From Acidobacteriota bacterium (GTDB lineage: Bacteria; Acidobacteriota; Blastocatellia; Pyrinomonadales; Pyrinomonadaceae): a DNA stretch of 64,000 nucleotides. The stretch spans positions 56,980 through 120,979 of the forward strand of contig JAFDVK010000004.1 of assembly GCA_018269005.1 (NCBI GenBank). The letters run 5' to 3'. Shown piece by piece: positions 9,598-19,075 of the stretch (the first letter of the stretch is position 1; each line of letters opens with the position of its first letter). The notes beneath the pieces were generated by a model. That model ran no database searches, was not told the DNA's origin, and saw only the letters and a list, made by a program, of their open reading frames with translations. Both the position numbers and the translations under genes were made by a program.

Positions 9598-9617
9598 TTC
9601 TAGATCCCTATAAAATT

Positions 9618-11126
9618 CTAAATTCCCTTCAATTGTGCAGCGCGTCCCGCTGCGGCCCAACGGCTCGACGGCCGCTCTTCAACGTTCTGTGCCGTCTGCG
9701 GCCGTCGAGTTTGAGAGTGCAGCACAGCGGCAATGATCGCGGCATCAAGCGTTTCACGATCGGGTTCAACCGCCTTTCGACGCTCCATAAATGCGTTGAT
9801 AAAACCTGTGTCGAGGTCACCGCGAATGAACACCTCGTCGTCCATAACTTCGCGAAAAAAAGGCAGCGTCGTCTTGATGCCGTCAACCTGATATTCGAGC
9901 AACGCACGCCGCATGCGGTCGATCGCCTCCGCACGGTCGCGGCCGTAAACCGCGAATTTTGAGATCATCGGATCGTAGTAGATCGAAACCTCGGCTCCCT
10001 CGTAAATGCCGCCATCGTCGCGAACGCCAGGCCCTTGCGGCAAACGCAGGCGCGTTATCTTTCCCGGTGAAGGAAGAAAGCCCGCGTCCGCGTCTTCCGC
10101 ATACACGCGGCACTCGATCGCGTGGCCGCGAAGGACCACATCTTCCTGCGAAAACGACAGCTTGCATCCCGCCGCGACAAAGATCTGCTCACGAACAAGA
10201 TCGATCCCGGTCACAAGCTCCGTTACCGGATGCTCGACCTGAAGCCGCGTATTCATTTCGAGGAAATAGAACGAGCGGTCAACGTCCGAAACCAGAAATT
10301 CGACTGTGCCCGCACCTTCATAATTCACGGCCTTTGCGACCATCACCGCACATTCGCCCATTTTTTGGCGAAGCTCGGCAGAATCGATCGGTGAAGGAGC
10401 TTCTTCGATCACCTTTTGGTGACGCCGCTGGATCGAACATTCACGTTCGCCCAGGTAAACGTGATTGCCGTGAGAATCTGAAAAGACCTGTATCTCGATG
10501 TGACGCGGGCGGACGATCGCCTTCTCGATGTAAACCGCATCATCCCCAAAGCTGGCTGCCGCTTCGCTCTGTGCGGTCTCGAGGGCCGAACGCAATTCGC
10601 TCTCTTCCGACACCAACCGCATACCTTTGCCGCCGCCGCCGGCCGAGGCTTTCAGCATCACAGGATAGCCGAAAGATGCGGCGGTCTCTCGGGCCTCATC
10701 GTACGACTTTAGCGGTGCGGTCGTCCCGGGAACCACGGGTACGCCTGCCTCGATCGCGATCTTGCGTGCGGAGATCTTGCCGCCCATCCCTTCCATCGCT
10801 TCGGGAGGCGGGCCGATGAACTTTATACCTGAGGCCGTTACTTCGCGAACGAACTCTGCATTCTCCGAAAGAAAGCCGTAGCCGGGATGTATCGCATCCG
10901 CACCACTCTCTTTTGCAACAGCAAGGATCTTGTCGTGACGAAGATAGCTCTCAGACGATGGAGGCGGGCCGATATGGAACGCCTCATCTGCCATGCGGAC
11001 GTGCAATGCGGCCTTGTCCGCATCGGAATATACCGCAACGGTCCGAATGCCGAGTTCCCTGCACGCTCGAATGACACGGCAGGCGATCTCTCCACGATTT
11101 GCGATCAGAATTTTCTTGAACATCAT
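9618..11126 (-). CDS. accC: Biotin carboxylase subunit of acetyl/propionyl-CoA carboxylase
   Basis: 502 residues. Opens [18 protein letters not shown]; the ATP-grasp domain follows with the Gly-rich loop [11 protein letters not shown] and the catalytic region VEFLV...[16 protein letters not shown]. The C-terminal lobe ends near 445. About 55 extra residues follow, longer than E. coli AccC (449) and closer to acyl-CoA carboxylase alpha chains, but there is no biotinyl domain. The enzyme carboxylates biotin on a separate carrier using ATP and bicarbonate. ATGATG gives two starts; the first overlaps the upstream stop (ATGA), indicating coupling. accD lies far away at 54.8-55.7 kb and no accB is in view. 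Confidence 0.92.
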   Translation of the reverse strand: MMFKKILIANRGEIACRVIRACRELGIRTVAVYSDADKAALHVRMADEAFHIGPPPSSESYLRHDKILAVAKESGADAIHPGYGFLSENAEFVREVTASGIKFIGPPPEAMEGMGGKISARKIAIEAGVPVVPGTTAPLKSYDEARETAASFGYPVMLKASAGGGGKGMRLVSEESELRSALETAQSEAAASFGDDAVYIEKAIVRPRHIEIQVFSDSHGNHVYLGERECSIQRRHQKVIEEAPSPIDSAELRQKMGECAVMVAKAVNYEGAGTVEFLVSDVDRSFYFLEMNTRLQVEHPVTELVTGIDLVREQIFVAAGCKLSFSQEDVVLRGHAIECRVYAEDADAGFLPSPGKITRLRLPQGPGVRDDGGIYEGAEVSIYYDPMISKFAVYGRDRAEAIDRMRRALLEYQVDGIKTTLPFFREVMDDEVFIRGDLDTGFINAFMERRKAVEPDRETLDAAIIAAVLHSQTRRPQTAQNVEERPSSRWAAAGRAAQLKGI

Positions 11127-11407
11127 TCGATTATCGAGTTGACCTGATTCTTCGGATCATAACGGACCGCAACACTCGAACCCGGCGCGTAGCGAATGCT
11201 CTCCTCGAGTTGAGCGGCGGTCAAAACCTCTGCCGACTCGAACTCGACGCCGTTGAGCGTGTAATGATAGACCGCGACCACGTCTTCGTTCCCATCCCGC
11301 TTTAATTCCAGGATCACGCCGTCCGTGATACGGCCCGAGGCGAGGAGCCTTTCGCGGCGCGAATCCGCTGGTTGTTTAGCTTTGAATAGTCTGTCAAAAA
11401 TGCCCAT
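11123..11407 (-). CDS. Small DUF3592-like protein
   Basis: 94 residues from ATG 11407 ([12 protein letters not shown]); an upstream start at 11512 would overlap the previous gene. The beta-rich core ([36 protein letters not shown]) matches the DUF3592 pattern, in which a short strand set ends with a V.YDP.N motif. The membrane segments usual in that family are absent. It sits between a membrane protein and accC in a tight operon, sharing ATGA with accC. Function unknown. Confidence 0.65.
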   Translation of the reverse strand: MGIFDRLFKAKQPADSRRERLLASGRITDGVILELKRDGNEDVVAVYHYTLNGVEFESAEVLTAAQLEESIRYAPGSSVAVRYDPKNQVNSIIE

Positions 11408-11420
11408 CCCAGACCAGCCT

Positions 11421-11849
11421 TCAATCCATCTCAAGCGGAGGTTTTCCCCAACGTGCGCGAAGATGATTTGCCGCTGCGAGCACCTTCGGACGTTTGATGA
11501 TCCTTGCCTCAAGCGGACGCTTGCCCGGCACGTCCAGCATTATCAGGCCGAGCAGGATCGTCAAAATGCCTTGGCCCGGAACACCCGGAAGCGAGAGCAA
11601 TATCCCCAAGAATATCAGGAAAACGCCAAGAATATTCTTCAGTATGACGGCTCCCCAACGAACGAGCCACGGGCTGTTAGGGAGAAAATCCTGCTCGTAA
11701 TGCGCACTAAAATAATGTGCGGGTAGCTTTACGAGTACGAAAGCGATCGCACCAAGGCTGAACGCAAAAGTGACCACGAAAAGTATCACGCTTATCACGA
11801 TGCTTTCCCAGGTCAGTGCGTGCCATTTATCAGCGAGCCATTGCAACAT
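11421..11849 (-). CDS. PGPGW-family small membrane protein
   Basis: 142 residues with three or so hydrophobic segments (about 17-42, 68-90 and an adjoining stretch). The motif SLPGVPGQGILTILLGLIML resembles the PGPGW putative transmembrane family, followed by a basic cytoplasmic tail (PLEARIIKRPK). The start codon lies directly against the stop of the upstream CDP-alcohol transferase, so the two are co-expressed and may both act in membrane lipid biology (inference). Confidence 0.75.
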   Translation of the reverse strand: MLQWLADKWHALTWESIVISVILFVVTFAFSLGAIAFVLVKLPAHYFSAHYEQDFLPNSPWLVRWGAVILKNILGVFLIFLGILLSLPGVPGQGILTILLGLIMLDVPGKRPLEARIIKRPKVLAAANHLRARWGKPPLEMD

Positions 11850-12479
11850 CTACGATTCCAGCCGGCGAAACTCCTTCCAGATAAAATACATTCGGTGGAT
11901 CAAGGTCCAAACCGAACCGACCGCAAGTATCCAAAGCACCGGCGGCATACGATTGGCAAAGTAGCTTGTCGAGTTCCAATCCCATGTCGAGAGTGCACCG
12001 ATCACGAGCAGAACGACGCGCTCAGGACGCTGCAGAAAGCCGACATTTGCTTTAACGCCTAACCCCTCACTGCGAGCCGTCGTATAGCTGACCATCACGG
12101 ACGCCATCATTCCGACGCCGGCCAGAAAGACGTTCAGCAGCGAGTGCTGAGGTGAATTGCCCGCATAGAACATTATTATGCCCATGAAGGCGGCCATATC
12201 CGACAATCTGTCAAGTGATGAATCCAGGAACGAACCGAACTTGGTAACGCGGCCTGAATTTCGGGCGACGTTGCCGTCAAGCATATCGAAAAGATTCGCG
12301 ACGATGAGTACAACGCCCGCCCAGAAGAACTGGCCAAGACCGAAGAGAACGCCGCAGCCGATGTTGATCGTCACGCCGAGCGCCGTTAGATAGTTCGGGT
12401 TGATGCCGCGGGCGGAAAGTGCGCGAACCATCGCGCCGATGATCTTTTTCGCACCGCGGCCTATGCTTGATCCCAGCAT
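11850..12479 (-). CDS. CDP-alcohol phosphatidyltransferase
   Basis: 209 residues with about five membrane segments. The family signature D-x2-D-G-x2-A-R-x8-G-x3-D-x3-D is complete in FDMLDGNVARNSG...GSFLDSSLDRLSD. These integral membrane enzymes exchange CMP of a CDP-activated lipid for an alcohol such as inositol phosphate, glycerol phosphate or serine. The N-terminal placement of the motif and the length favour the phosphatidylinositol-phosphate-synthase-like branch, but the substrate cannot be fixed. It is distinct from pgsA at 57852. Confidence 0.85.
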   Translation of the reverse strand: MLGSSIGRGAKKIIGAMVRALSARGINPNYLTALGVTINIGCGVLFGLGQFFWAGVVLIVANLFDMLDGNVARNSGRVTKFGSFLDSSLDRLSDMAAFMGIIMFYAGNSPQHSLLNVFLAGVGMMASVMVSYTTARSEGLGVKANVGFLQRPERVVLLVIGALSTWDWNSTSYFANRMPPVLWILAVGSVWTLIHRMYFIWKEFRRLES

Positions 12480-12526
12480 CTTAGGTTCGATCCTCGATCC
12501 GATCGGTCTTCTTATCCATCACTGTC

Positions 12527-12994
12527 CTATTCAGCGTCGTGGATCGTCGTAAGACGGCTGATCTCAAAATTTCGAAAGCCGTTCGGCGTCTTAACTTTGA
12601 CCTCGTCACCTTCTTCGCGTCCCATCAGGGCCTGACCGATGGGCGAAACCGTTGAGATGAGGCCGTTGTCGGGATCGCTTTCTTCGCTCGTTACGAGTTT
12701 GTAGCGGATCTTTTCTTCTTTGTCGAGGTCGAAAAGCACGACCAGCGAGCCGTAGGCCACACGATCCTGCGGTATTTTTGAGAGGTCGATGGATTCGACC
12801 TCGCTCATCCGCTGGCGAATCTGCGCGATACGCGCCTGAACGATCGATTGCCGTTCCATCGCCGCCTTGTATTCGGCATTCTCCCGAAGATCGCCGAATT
12901 CGCGGGCCTTCTGTATCTCCTTTGGGAGCTTAAAATGAAGTTCCTGTTCGAGCTCATCGAGCTCGCCCTGAAGTTTTTTCTTGATCGCTTCCAT
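12527..12994 (-). CDS. greA: Transcription elongation factor GreA
   Basis: 155 residues. The N-terminal coiled coil (LQGELDELEQEL...) carries the tip motif FGDLRENAEY, whose acidic residues coordinate Mg in the RNA polymerase secondary channel. The C-terminal FKBP-like domain ends SPIGQALMGREEGDEVKVKTPNG. GreA stimulates cleavage of backtracked RNA. Length is normal (E. coli 158). Starts 6 bases after the phosphofructokinase stop. Confidence 0.95.
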   Translation of the reverse strand: MEAIKKKLQGELDELEQELHFKLPKEIQKAREFGDLRENAEYKAAMERQSIVQARIAQIRQRMSEVESIDLSKIPQDRVAYGSLVVLFDLDKEEKIRYKLVTSEESDPDNGLISTVSPIGQALMGREEGDEVKVKTPNGFRNFEISRLTTIHDAE

Positions 12995-13000
12995 TTATTC

Positions 13001-14116
13001 TTAATGTGCTCCCTCGACCCGTATCATTTCGCTCAGCTCGGCCTCATGAGGTGCCGCGAAGGAAATTCCGACATCGCGAGCGGTTCGCACAAGCTGGCCG
13101 TCCGTCGGCACGGTCTTGATATTTGAGATCGCCTCTTCTAACGGAACAGTGATGATCTTGCCCGCCTGAAGCGCGACCATCTTGCCCGTCTCTCCGTTGG
13201 CAAGCGCTCGTGCGGCACAGGCTCCGAAATTCGTGCCCAACATCCGGTCGAAGGCATTCGGGCTGCCGCCACGCTGCAGGTGGCCGAGGACGACGCATCG
13301 CGATTCTTTGCCCATCATCTCCTCGACGCGTCGTCGGACGATATCGCCAATTCCGCCAAGCCTTAGTTCGGAACGGTCGGAGTATGTTTCGCTCGTTCCG
13401 ACCTCGAGGGCACCTTCAGCAACGATGATGTTCGTAAAGCGCGATCCGGCTGCCTCGCGTTCAAGCACCTTTCGACGGATCGCCTCGAACGAGAATGGAA
13501 TCTCCGGTATCAAGATGATATCGGCGCTTCCGGCAAGACCGGCGTGGAGAGCGATCCAGCCGGTGTTGCGTCCCATGACCTCGAGTATCATCACTCGGTC
13601 ATGAGAAGCGGCCGTCGTGTGAAGCCGGTCGAGTGCCTCGGTCGCGATATCGATCGCAGTCATAAAACCGAACGTGAATTCGGTTGCCGCAAGGTCGTTG
13701 TCGATCGTCTTCGGAACGCCGATAACGGGAAATCCGCGTTTATGGAACTGCGCCGCGATCGCGAGCGTTCCTTCGCCGCCGATCGCGACCAACGCCTCGA
13801 TGCCAAGGATATCGAGGTTCGCAAGAGCCTCGGAGACCGGAAGCTCCGTAAAAACCGGCTTGCCGTCAACCATTTTGACAAAGCTGCCGCGATTTCTAGT
13901 GCCCAACACGGTGCCGCCCTGCGGCAGCAGTCCGCTCACATTCTTCGGCGAAAGCTTAACGGTATGCGTTTCACCCAAAATGCCTTCAAAACTATCTTCA
14001 ATTCCAATACACTGCATCCCGAACTTGCCTGTGGCCGTGCGTACGACCGCGCGTATCGCCGCGTTCAGGCCGGGTGCGTCGCCGCCGCCCGTTAGGATGC
14101 CAATTTGCTTATACAT
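13001..14116 (-). CDS. pfkA: 6-phosphofructokinase
   Basis: 371 residues. Nucleotide and substrate motifs are clear: GILTGGGDAPGLNAAIRA, GGEGT, PKTIDNDL and the MGRNTGWIA segment. It phosphorylates fructose 6-phosphate in glycolysis. The phosphoryl-donor positions read Gly (GGEGT, equivalent of E. coli Gly104) and Lys (PKTIDND, equivalent of Gly124). In PFK classifications this Gly/Lys mix is the group III pattern of actinobacterial ATP enzymes; true PPi enzymes have Asp/Lys. ATP use is therefore the better guess. Sits in the operon with greA. Confidence 0.92.
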   Translation of the reverse strand: MYKQIGILTGGGDAPGLNAAIRAVVRTATGKFGMQCIGIEDSFEGILGETHTVKLSPKNVSGLLPQGGTVLGTRNRGSFVKMVDGKPVFTELPVSEALANLDILGIEALVAIGGEGTLAIAAQFHKRGFPVIGVPKTIDNDLAATEFTFGFMTAIDIATEALDRLHTTAASHDRVMILEVMGRNTGWIALHAGLAGSADIILIPEIPFSFEAIRRKVLEREAAGSRFTNIIVAEGALEVGTSETYSDRSELRLGGIGDIVRRRVEEMMGKESRCVVLGHLQRGGSPNAFDRMLGTNFGACAARALANGETGKMVALQAGKIITVPLEEAISNIKTVPTDGQLVRTARDVGISFAAPHEAELSEMIRVEGAH

Positions 14117-14132
14117 AAAAAATCAAGAGCCC

Positions 14133-14161
14133 GTGGAGTAAACCTTTATTTTACTCCACGA
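14133..14161 (-). terminator. Hairpin between ctp protease and pfk genes
   Basis: CGTGGAGTAAA (14133-14143) pairs perfectly with TTTACTCCACG (14151-14161) around a 7-base loop, just after the stop at 14184 on the - strand. The T6 run comes about 9 bases later, so termination may be partial and allow read-through into pfkA. Confidence 0.55.
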
Positions 14162-14183
14162 ACCCGTCAGTTAAAAGCTGTCG

Positions 14184-15818
14184 TTATCTTTGGCCAAAAA
14201 GTCCGGCCGAAGCCACAAGTTTGCTCGCCTCCGGCATTGATTCAATGGCCTTTGCGACCTGCGGATCATTCTCCATAAGGACCTGAAAGCCTGCCTCGGA
14301 GGAATAATTCGCGGTTGCAAGTTCCTCGCGTATCCTCGAACGCGCATAAGCCGCGATCTCATCGACCGATGCTTCGTTTAGCTGGCTCTCTTTATCTGCG
14401 AGAGCGAATTTGATGAACGCATCGAACAGTTTGTCCGAAACAGCAAAATCGCCGGGCCGCACGACGTTCACAAAACTCTGCTTGTCGTTCTTGAAGGTCT
14501 CAAAACCCGGTATCTTCCCCGCAACGAGCTGCCGTACAAAAAAGAAGGCCTCCTCGTTGACCCTTGCCTTTTTCTGCGGGTCCTTTATCGCATCAACGCG
14601 GACATCAGGCTCGATGCCACGGCCTCCATAGAGTACGCGCCCGTTAGCGGTCTTTACGGGAACGCCCTCCGGTTTCGGTATCGCATTGCCGTTGTTGTCT
14701 TCGGCGTCCTCCATATGCGTGTAATAGTCGTAGATGGAGCCGCTTGAATAATCGCGTTGGAGCGAGCGTCCGAAAGGCGTGTAATAACGCGCTGTCGTGA
14801 GCGTCAGGCCCGTGCCGTACGGAAGACGGAATATCCGCTGGACGAGGCCCTTGCCAAAGCTGTCGCTGCCGACCAGAACGCCGCGGTCGTAGTCTTGTAT
14901 CGCCCCCGCAACGATCTCAGAGGCCGAAGCTGAACCGCCGTTGATCATCACGACTAGCGGCATCGTTTCAACCTCGCCGCCGATCGCGGGAAGATCACGA
15001 TTCTGCCCGAACCGACCCGTTTTTACGGAGACGACCGTCTGCCCGCTTGGAATGAACTTGCTCACGACATCGACCGCTTGCTCAAGAAGCCCTCCCGGAT
15101 TATTTCGCAGGTCGAGAATCAGGCTCTTCATTCCCTGCTTTTTCAGTTCGTTGATCGCCTCGGTCAATTCGTCAGACGTTGTCTGCTGAAATCCGCCCGT
15201 AAGGGCAACATAGCCCGTCCCGTTCGGGAGCATAAAATAGTTGCGGATCGACGGCAGCGGAACACCACCGCGAACGATCTCGAATGGAACCGGATCTTTT
15301 ATGCCGGCACGCGCAACAGTGAGTTTTACAGGCTTGCCGCGTTCGCCGCGGACATTTTTTGAGACCTCGGACGCGCTCCATTCGGTCGCATCTTTGCCCT
15401 CGACGGTCATGAACTTGTCGCCATAACGCAAGCCCGCTTTCTCGGCCGGAGTGCCGGGCACGACAGACTGCACATAGACGCCATCACGATGCTGAAAGAT
15501 CGAGACGCCGATGCCGTAGAATTGCGAAGACTGTTCTTCATCTAGTTTTTTCAGTTCGCGGCGATTAAAGAACGACGAGTGCGGGTCGAGCGTCCAGAGC
15601 ATTCCCTGGATCGAGCCTTCGGTCAGGTCTTCGAGAGCAGGCTGGCCGGCGTAGTTGTCCATTACGACCTTGTCGGCCTCACGAAGCTGCTTTACGATCA
15701 TCTCCTTGGTCACGCCGCCTTCTTCGGCAGCAGCGTCCGAGCGATGCCCGAAAACACCGCCAACGACGGCTCCAACTACGATCACTGCTATTGCTATTAT
15801 CGGAAAATTCTTAAGCAT
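14184..15818 (-). CDS. S41 family carboxy-terminal processing protease
   Basis: 544 residues from ATG 15818 (MLKNFPIIAI), preceded by GGGAA; a longer frame to 15893 adds residues before the membrane anchor. N-terminal signal anchor about 4-22; PDZ domain about 100-170 (VPGTPAEKAGLRYGD); S41 protease core with the Ser nucleophile in GGSASASE (about S298) and the Lys base in DSFGKGLVQ (about K323). The CtpA/Prc family trims or degrades exported proteins by C-terminal recognition. About 140 residues follow the catalytic core. First gene of the leftward operon. Confidence 0.92.
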   Translation of the reverse strand: MLKNFPIIAIAVIVVGAVVGGVFGHRSDAAAEEGGVTKEMIVKQLREADKVVMDNYAGQPALEDLTEGSIQGMLWTLDPHSSFFNRRELKKLDEEQSSQFYGIGVSIFQHRDGVYVQSVVPGTPAEKAGLRYGDKFMTVEGKDATEWSASEVSKNVRGERGKPVKLTVARAGIKDPVPFEIVRGGVPLPSIRNYFMLPNGTGYVALTGGFQQTTSDELTEAINELKKQGMKSLILDLRNNPGGLLEQAVDVVSKFIPSGQTVVSVKTGRFGQNRDLPAIGGEVETMPLVVMINGGSASASEIVAGAIQDYDRGVLVGSDSFGKGLVQRIFRLPYGTGLTLTTARYYTPFGRSLQRDYSSGSIYDYYTHMEDAEDNNGNAIPKPEGVPVKTANGRVLYGGRGIEPDVRVDAIKDPQKKARVNEEAFFFVRQLVAGKIPGFETFKNDKQSFVNVVRPGDFAVSDKLFDAFIKFALADKESQLNEASVDEIAAYARSRIREELATANYSSEAGFQVLMENDPQVAKAIESMPEASKLVASAGLFGQR

Positions 15819-15940
15819 CAAGGTTCCCGCGGGCTCGAAAAACAAGACTAAATTATAACATACGAAACGAACGCGGCCTTCGTTGCGGCACACCGCGATT
15901 TACTTGTCGCATTGAAACGCGTAACATTACTTTTTCTCCG

Positions 15941-16681
15941 ATGTCTAAAGAGCTATCCATCGTTGTTCCTGCATTTAACGAATCCGCTCGGATTGTGCCA
16001 AGTCTCGAGAAAATACTCACGTACATTCGCGAGAACGGTCTTGATGCGGAGCTGATCGTTGTTGATGACGGATCGAGCGACGATACGGCGGAAATTGCCG
16101 GTAAAGTTGCGGAAAGATATGACGATATCAAAACGAATGTGATCCGGCACGAGAAGAACCGCGGAAAGGGCAATGCGGTCAAGACCGGGCTTTTGGCGGC
16201 TGTGGCTGACATTGCTTTGTTCAGCGACGCCGACCTTTCGACGCCGATCGAAGAGGCAGAAAAGCTTATCGACCCGATCGCGAACGGCGGGATGGACGTA
16301 ACTTTCGGTTCGCGTGCCCTCGACCGTAGCCTTATCGGCACGCATCAGCCCTGGCGGCGGGAGCAAGGCGGCAAGGTGATGAATTTCGTCATTCGGAAGA
16401 TGTCCGGACTTGACTTCGCTGACACTCAATGCGGCTTTAAGGCCTTTAATATGAAGAAGTTCCGGCCGCTGCTCGATGTAGTGACGGTCGATCGATTCGG
16501 GTTCGACGTGGAGTTCCTTTTTGTTGCCGAATATCACGGATTGCGGCTCGCAGAGATCCCAGTTCGATGGAATGATGTCGAGGGTTCAAAGGTGAGCGTT
16601 TTTCGCGACACACGTCGAATGTTCTCGGAACTTGCACTCATTCGCCGAAACGCAAAGAATGGTGTTTACGACATAAAATGA
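15941..16681 (+). CDS. Family 2 glycosyltransferase, dolichyl-phosphate-glucose-synthase type
   Basis: 246 residues of a GT-A fold: SIVVPAFNES, DDGSSDDT, RGKGNAVKTG and the metal-binding region FSDADLSTP. This arrangement and the length match the DPG-synthase-like group, which transfers a hexose from UDP- or GDP-sugar to a polyprenyl phosphate. No membrane span was seen. Its stop overlaps the pdxJ start (ATGA), so the two are translated together, though they have no obvious metabolic link. Confidence 0.85.
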   Translation: MSKELSIVVPAFNESARIVPSLEKILTYIRENGLDAELIVVDDGSSDDTAEIAGKVAERYDDIKTNVIRHEKNRGKGNAVKTGLLAAVADIALFSDADLSTPIEEAEKLIDPIANGGMDVTFGSRALDRSLIGTHQPWRREQGGKVMNFVIRKMSGLDFADTQCGFKAFNMKKFRPLLDVVTVDRFGFDVEFLFVAEYHGLRLAEIPVRWNDVEGSKVSVFRDTRRMFSELALIRRNAKNGVYDIK

Positions 16682-17424
16682 CCGCACGCTTAAACGTAAA
16701 TATCGACCATGTCGCGACTGTCCGCGAGGCCCGTAAGACTATCGAGCCGAGCGTTGCGGCCGCCGCAGTGCTCTGTGAAAAAGCCGGTGCCGACGGTATT
16801 ACGGTACATCTTCGCAGCGACCGGCGGCATATCCAAGATGCCGATCTTGACGTACTGCGCAGCGTCGTTACGACTTATTTGAACGTCGAAATGGCAGCGA
16901 CCGATGAAATGGCGGCGATCGCAAAGCGTATGCGTCCGGACGCCGTCTCGCTGGTTCCGGAAAGCCCGACGGAGATCACCACAGAAGGCGGCCTGGACGT
17001 TATCGGCAACTTTGAAGCGGTTGCAAAAGCCGCGAAAGAGATCTCGGCCGCGGGTATTTTTGTAAGTATCTTTATCGACCCGATCGAGGAGCAAATAACG
17101 GCCGCAAAAGACGCCGGAGCCGGCCAGATCGAGCTTTGCACAGCAGAATATGCCGAACTCACGCTCGGTGCCCGTGCCTCGCACGGCGAAGGGCGAAAGA
17201 AGGCCGCGGCCGAGATCGAAAGACTGCATAACGCGGCCGTTCACGCTCAGAATAAGGGCCTGATCGTCGCCGCGGGCCACGGGCTCACGACCCGGAACAT
17301 CGGGCCGCTCGCCGCGATGCCCGAGATCGCGGAATTCAATATCGGCCACAACATTATCTCGCGGGCCGTCTTTTGCGGGCTCGAAGAAGCGGTTCGAGAA
17401 ATGCTGGCCGCTATCGGCAGGTAG
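16678..17424 (+). CDS. pdxJ: Pyridoxine 5'-phosphate synthase
   Basis: 248 residues beginning ARLNVNIDHVATVREAR, a PdxJ hallmark. RSDRRHIQDAD, LVPE and AAGHGLTTRNIGPLA are also diagnostic. The TIM-barrel enzyme condenses deoxyxylulose 5-phosphate with 1-amino-acetone 3-phosphate to give pyridoxine 5'-phosphate in the DXP-dependent vitamin B6 route. Length is normal. Coupled to the upstream glycosyltransferase by a 4-base overlap. Confidence 0.95.
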   Translation: MTARLNVNIDHVATVREARKTIEPSVAAAAVLCEKAGADGITVHLRSDRRHIQDADLDVLRSVVTTYLNVEMAATDEMAAIAKRMRPDAVSLVPESPTEITTEGGLDVIGNFEAVAKAAKEISAAGIFVSIFIDPIEEQITAAKDAGAGQIELCTAEYAELTLGARASHGEGRKKAAAEIERLHNAAVHAQNKGLIVAAGHGLTTRNIGPLAAMPEIAEFNIGHNIISRAVFCGLEEAVREMLAAIGR

Positions 17425-17428
17425 TTTT

Positions 17429-17701
17429 ATGGCCGATCTCCCACCCGACAACTCAGCACGCTCATTCGCGGCGATCTTTGCCGTCCTTGAGAAGATGGAA
17501 AAGCGACTGGAGAAACTTGAAGGCACACCGGCGAAATCGCTGCCTGTGCTTCGCGATGCACCGCATTCGAGCTTGGACAAATTCTCGGTCGCCGAAGCTA
17601 TCGCGGACAGCGTCTTTGCAGCAATGAAAGAAAAGGCCTGCCAGTTCGAACCTGACAAGCCTTGTGATCACTGCTCGATGTGCAATTCGAGAGGTTTTTG
17701 A
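17429..17701 (+). CDS. Small protein with C-terminal cysteine cluster
   Basis: 90 residues starting 4 bases after pdxJ. The N-terminal half is an amphipathic helix (FAAIFAVLEKMEKRLEKLE), possibly a coiled coil. The C terminus has four Cys spaced C-x7-C-x2-C-x2-C (ACQFEPDKPCDHCSMCNSRG), suited to one zinc ion or an Fe-S centre. I recognise no family. It ends 3 bases before the convergent lemA stop. Confidence 0.6.
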   Translation: MADLPPDNSARSFAAIFAVLEKMEKRLEKLEGTPAKSLPVLRDAPHSSLDKFSVAEAIADSVFAAMKEKACQFEPDKPCDHCSMCNSRGF

Positions 17702-17704
17702 CGT

Positions 17705-18328
17705 TTATTGTGCGGGCTGCGGCGCTCGACGCATCGAGTTCGCATCGCCTACGCTCGGCGCCGTGTGAGCACTGTCATCGGCCTTGAAGAAAGGCTCTTC
17801 CTTGAATCCAAGCAAACCCGCGGTCAGAACGGCAGGAAATGAGTTGCGCGTCGTGTTGTAATCCGTCACGGCTTTGTTGTAATCCTGTCGAGTTGTTGCA
17901 ATACGGTTCTCTGTCCCTGCAAGCTCGTCCTGCACCTTCATAAAAGCGTCGCTGGAGCGTAACTGCGGATACTGCTCGGAAAGGCTCAGAAGGCGTCCTA
18001 TGGTGCCGCCAAAGCTGTTTGCAGCGTCGATGACCGCCTGTTTCTGCTCGGGTGTCGAATCACCACCTGCGGGAGCTGCACTTGTTGCGTTCAACAGCCG
18101 CGACCGTGCATCCGCGATCTGGCCGAAAACTTCCTGTTCGTTGACGCCGACCATCTTCGCGGTATCGATCATATTGGGGATAAGATCGGCACGCCGCTGA
18201 AGGGCGGCTTCGATATCGGCCCATTTCCCTCGGACGCCTTGCTGCTTGGCGGTCAACTCGTTATAGCTGCAGCCGGAGAGCAAAAAGCCCGACACCAGAA
18301 TCACGATCAATAATGCTACTCGTTTCAT
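17705..18328 (-). CDS. LemA family lipoprotein
   Basis: 207 residues from ATG 18328, which has GGGAGAAGAG upstream and gives a lipoprotein leader with lipobox LLSGC. The family core follows: YNELTAKQQGVRGKWADIE, LQRRADLIPNMIDTAKM, YNTTRNSFPAVLTAGLLGF. LemA proteins are helical envelope proteins of unclear role, often encoded beside TPM-domain proteins as here (gene at 19076-19966). Confidence 0.9.
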   Translation of the reverse strand: MKRVALLIVILVSGFLLSGCSYNELTAKQQGVRGKWADIEAALQRRADLIPNMIDTAKMVGVNEQEVFGQIADARSRLLNATSAAPAGGDSTPEQKQAVIDAANSFGGTIGRLLSLSEQYPQLRSSDAFMKVQDELAGTENRIATTRQDYNKAVTDYNTTRNSFPAVLTAGLLGFKEEPFFKADDSAHTAPSVGDANSMRRAPQPAQ

Positions 18329-18350
18329 AATCTCTCTTCTCCCTAAAAAG

Positions 18351-19070
18351 CTAATCCTTCTTCGATCTATCGACCGCATCAATGACCTTTTCGATCTCGA
18401 TGAGATATTCCCCGAACAGGTCGTTCGCCCCCTTTTCATCCAATTCGTAGGCAAGGTTATCTTTGCGAATATTCAGGATCTTTTCAAATGGCGTCCCGTC
18501 GATCCCGAGCGTCTCGGCCGTCTTTGCGACGACCTCACGCTTTGTGACAGGCGGCTCGATGCCGTAAACCTTCAGCACGGCGCGAAAAAGAGCCGCAAAA
18601 CTCGAAAGGCTGTCGGCCATCAACGCGGTCAGTTTCTCGACCGACGACGAGGCCGGAATATACTGCCGGCGAAGCTGCAAAAGCTTGCTCCGCAGTTCGT
18701 ATTCCGCTTGCAGCCGCAAGAATTTCTCGGATATTTCGATCTCGCCCAAAAGGTCGGGCCCGAAAAGCACACGGCGAGCCTGCCGCATTTGATCATACTC
18801 GATCGGAAAAACATCGGCGCCGTTCTTTAGCTCTGAGACCGTGAAATAGACGGGTATCGGATTGCCGAGCTTTGCCCATTCACGCACGCAGGCGTGGGCC
18901 TTTCGCAGGTCATCGGGGCCGATGCTGTTTAGAGCGACAAGGATGTTGTAGTCCGACCTCTGCGGGATAAAGTCGCCCGCCGCGGCCGATCCGTAAAGTA
19001 TCACGGACACGAGATTGCTGCCGTGGCTCGACCTCAGATCGTCAACGAATGCGTCAAAATGATGCTTCAT
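18351..19070 (-). CDS. Nucleotidyltransferase-fold protein between TPM and lemA
   Basis: 239 residues from ATG 19070 (MKHHFDAFVDDL); a longer frame to 19220 would be an Arg-rich artefact of the Gly-rich TPM tail in another frame. An N-terminal Pol-beta-like nucleotidyltransferase motif is present (ILYGSAAAGDFIPQRSDYNILV; compare GSxxxG...SDxD), with the second Asp replaced by Asn. The rest is helical, like HEPN-type or KNTase C-terminal regions. The weak second acidic residue leaves activity uncertain. It starts 5 bases after the TPM gene, within a lemA-TPM pair. Confidence 0.7.
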   Translation of the reverse strand: MKHHFDAFVDDLRSSHGSNLVSVILYGSAAAGDFIPQRSDYNILVALNSIGPDDLRKAHACVREWAKLGNPIPVYFTVSELKNGADVFPIEYDQMRQARRVLFGPDLLGEIEISEKFLRLQAEYELRSKLLQLRRQYIPASSSVEKLTALMADSLSSFAALFRAVLKVYGIEPPVTKREVVAKTAETLGIDGTPFEKILNIRKDNLAYELDEKGANDLFGEYLIEIEKVIDAVDRSKKD

Positions 19071-19075
19071 AACCT

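Noticed and set aside
9959..10819. 286-codon + strand frame
   Set aside because: Antisense to accC; Arg/Pro/Ser-rich composition typical of a shadow frame.
16690..17658. 322-codon - strand frame
   Set aside because: Antisense to pdxJ and the small Cys gene, which have clear family support or tight operon spacing.
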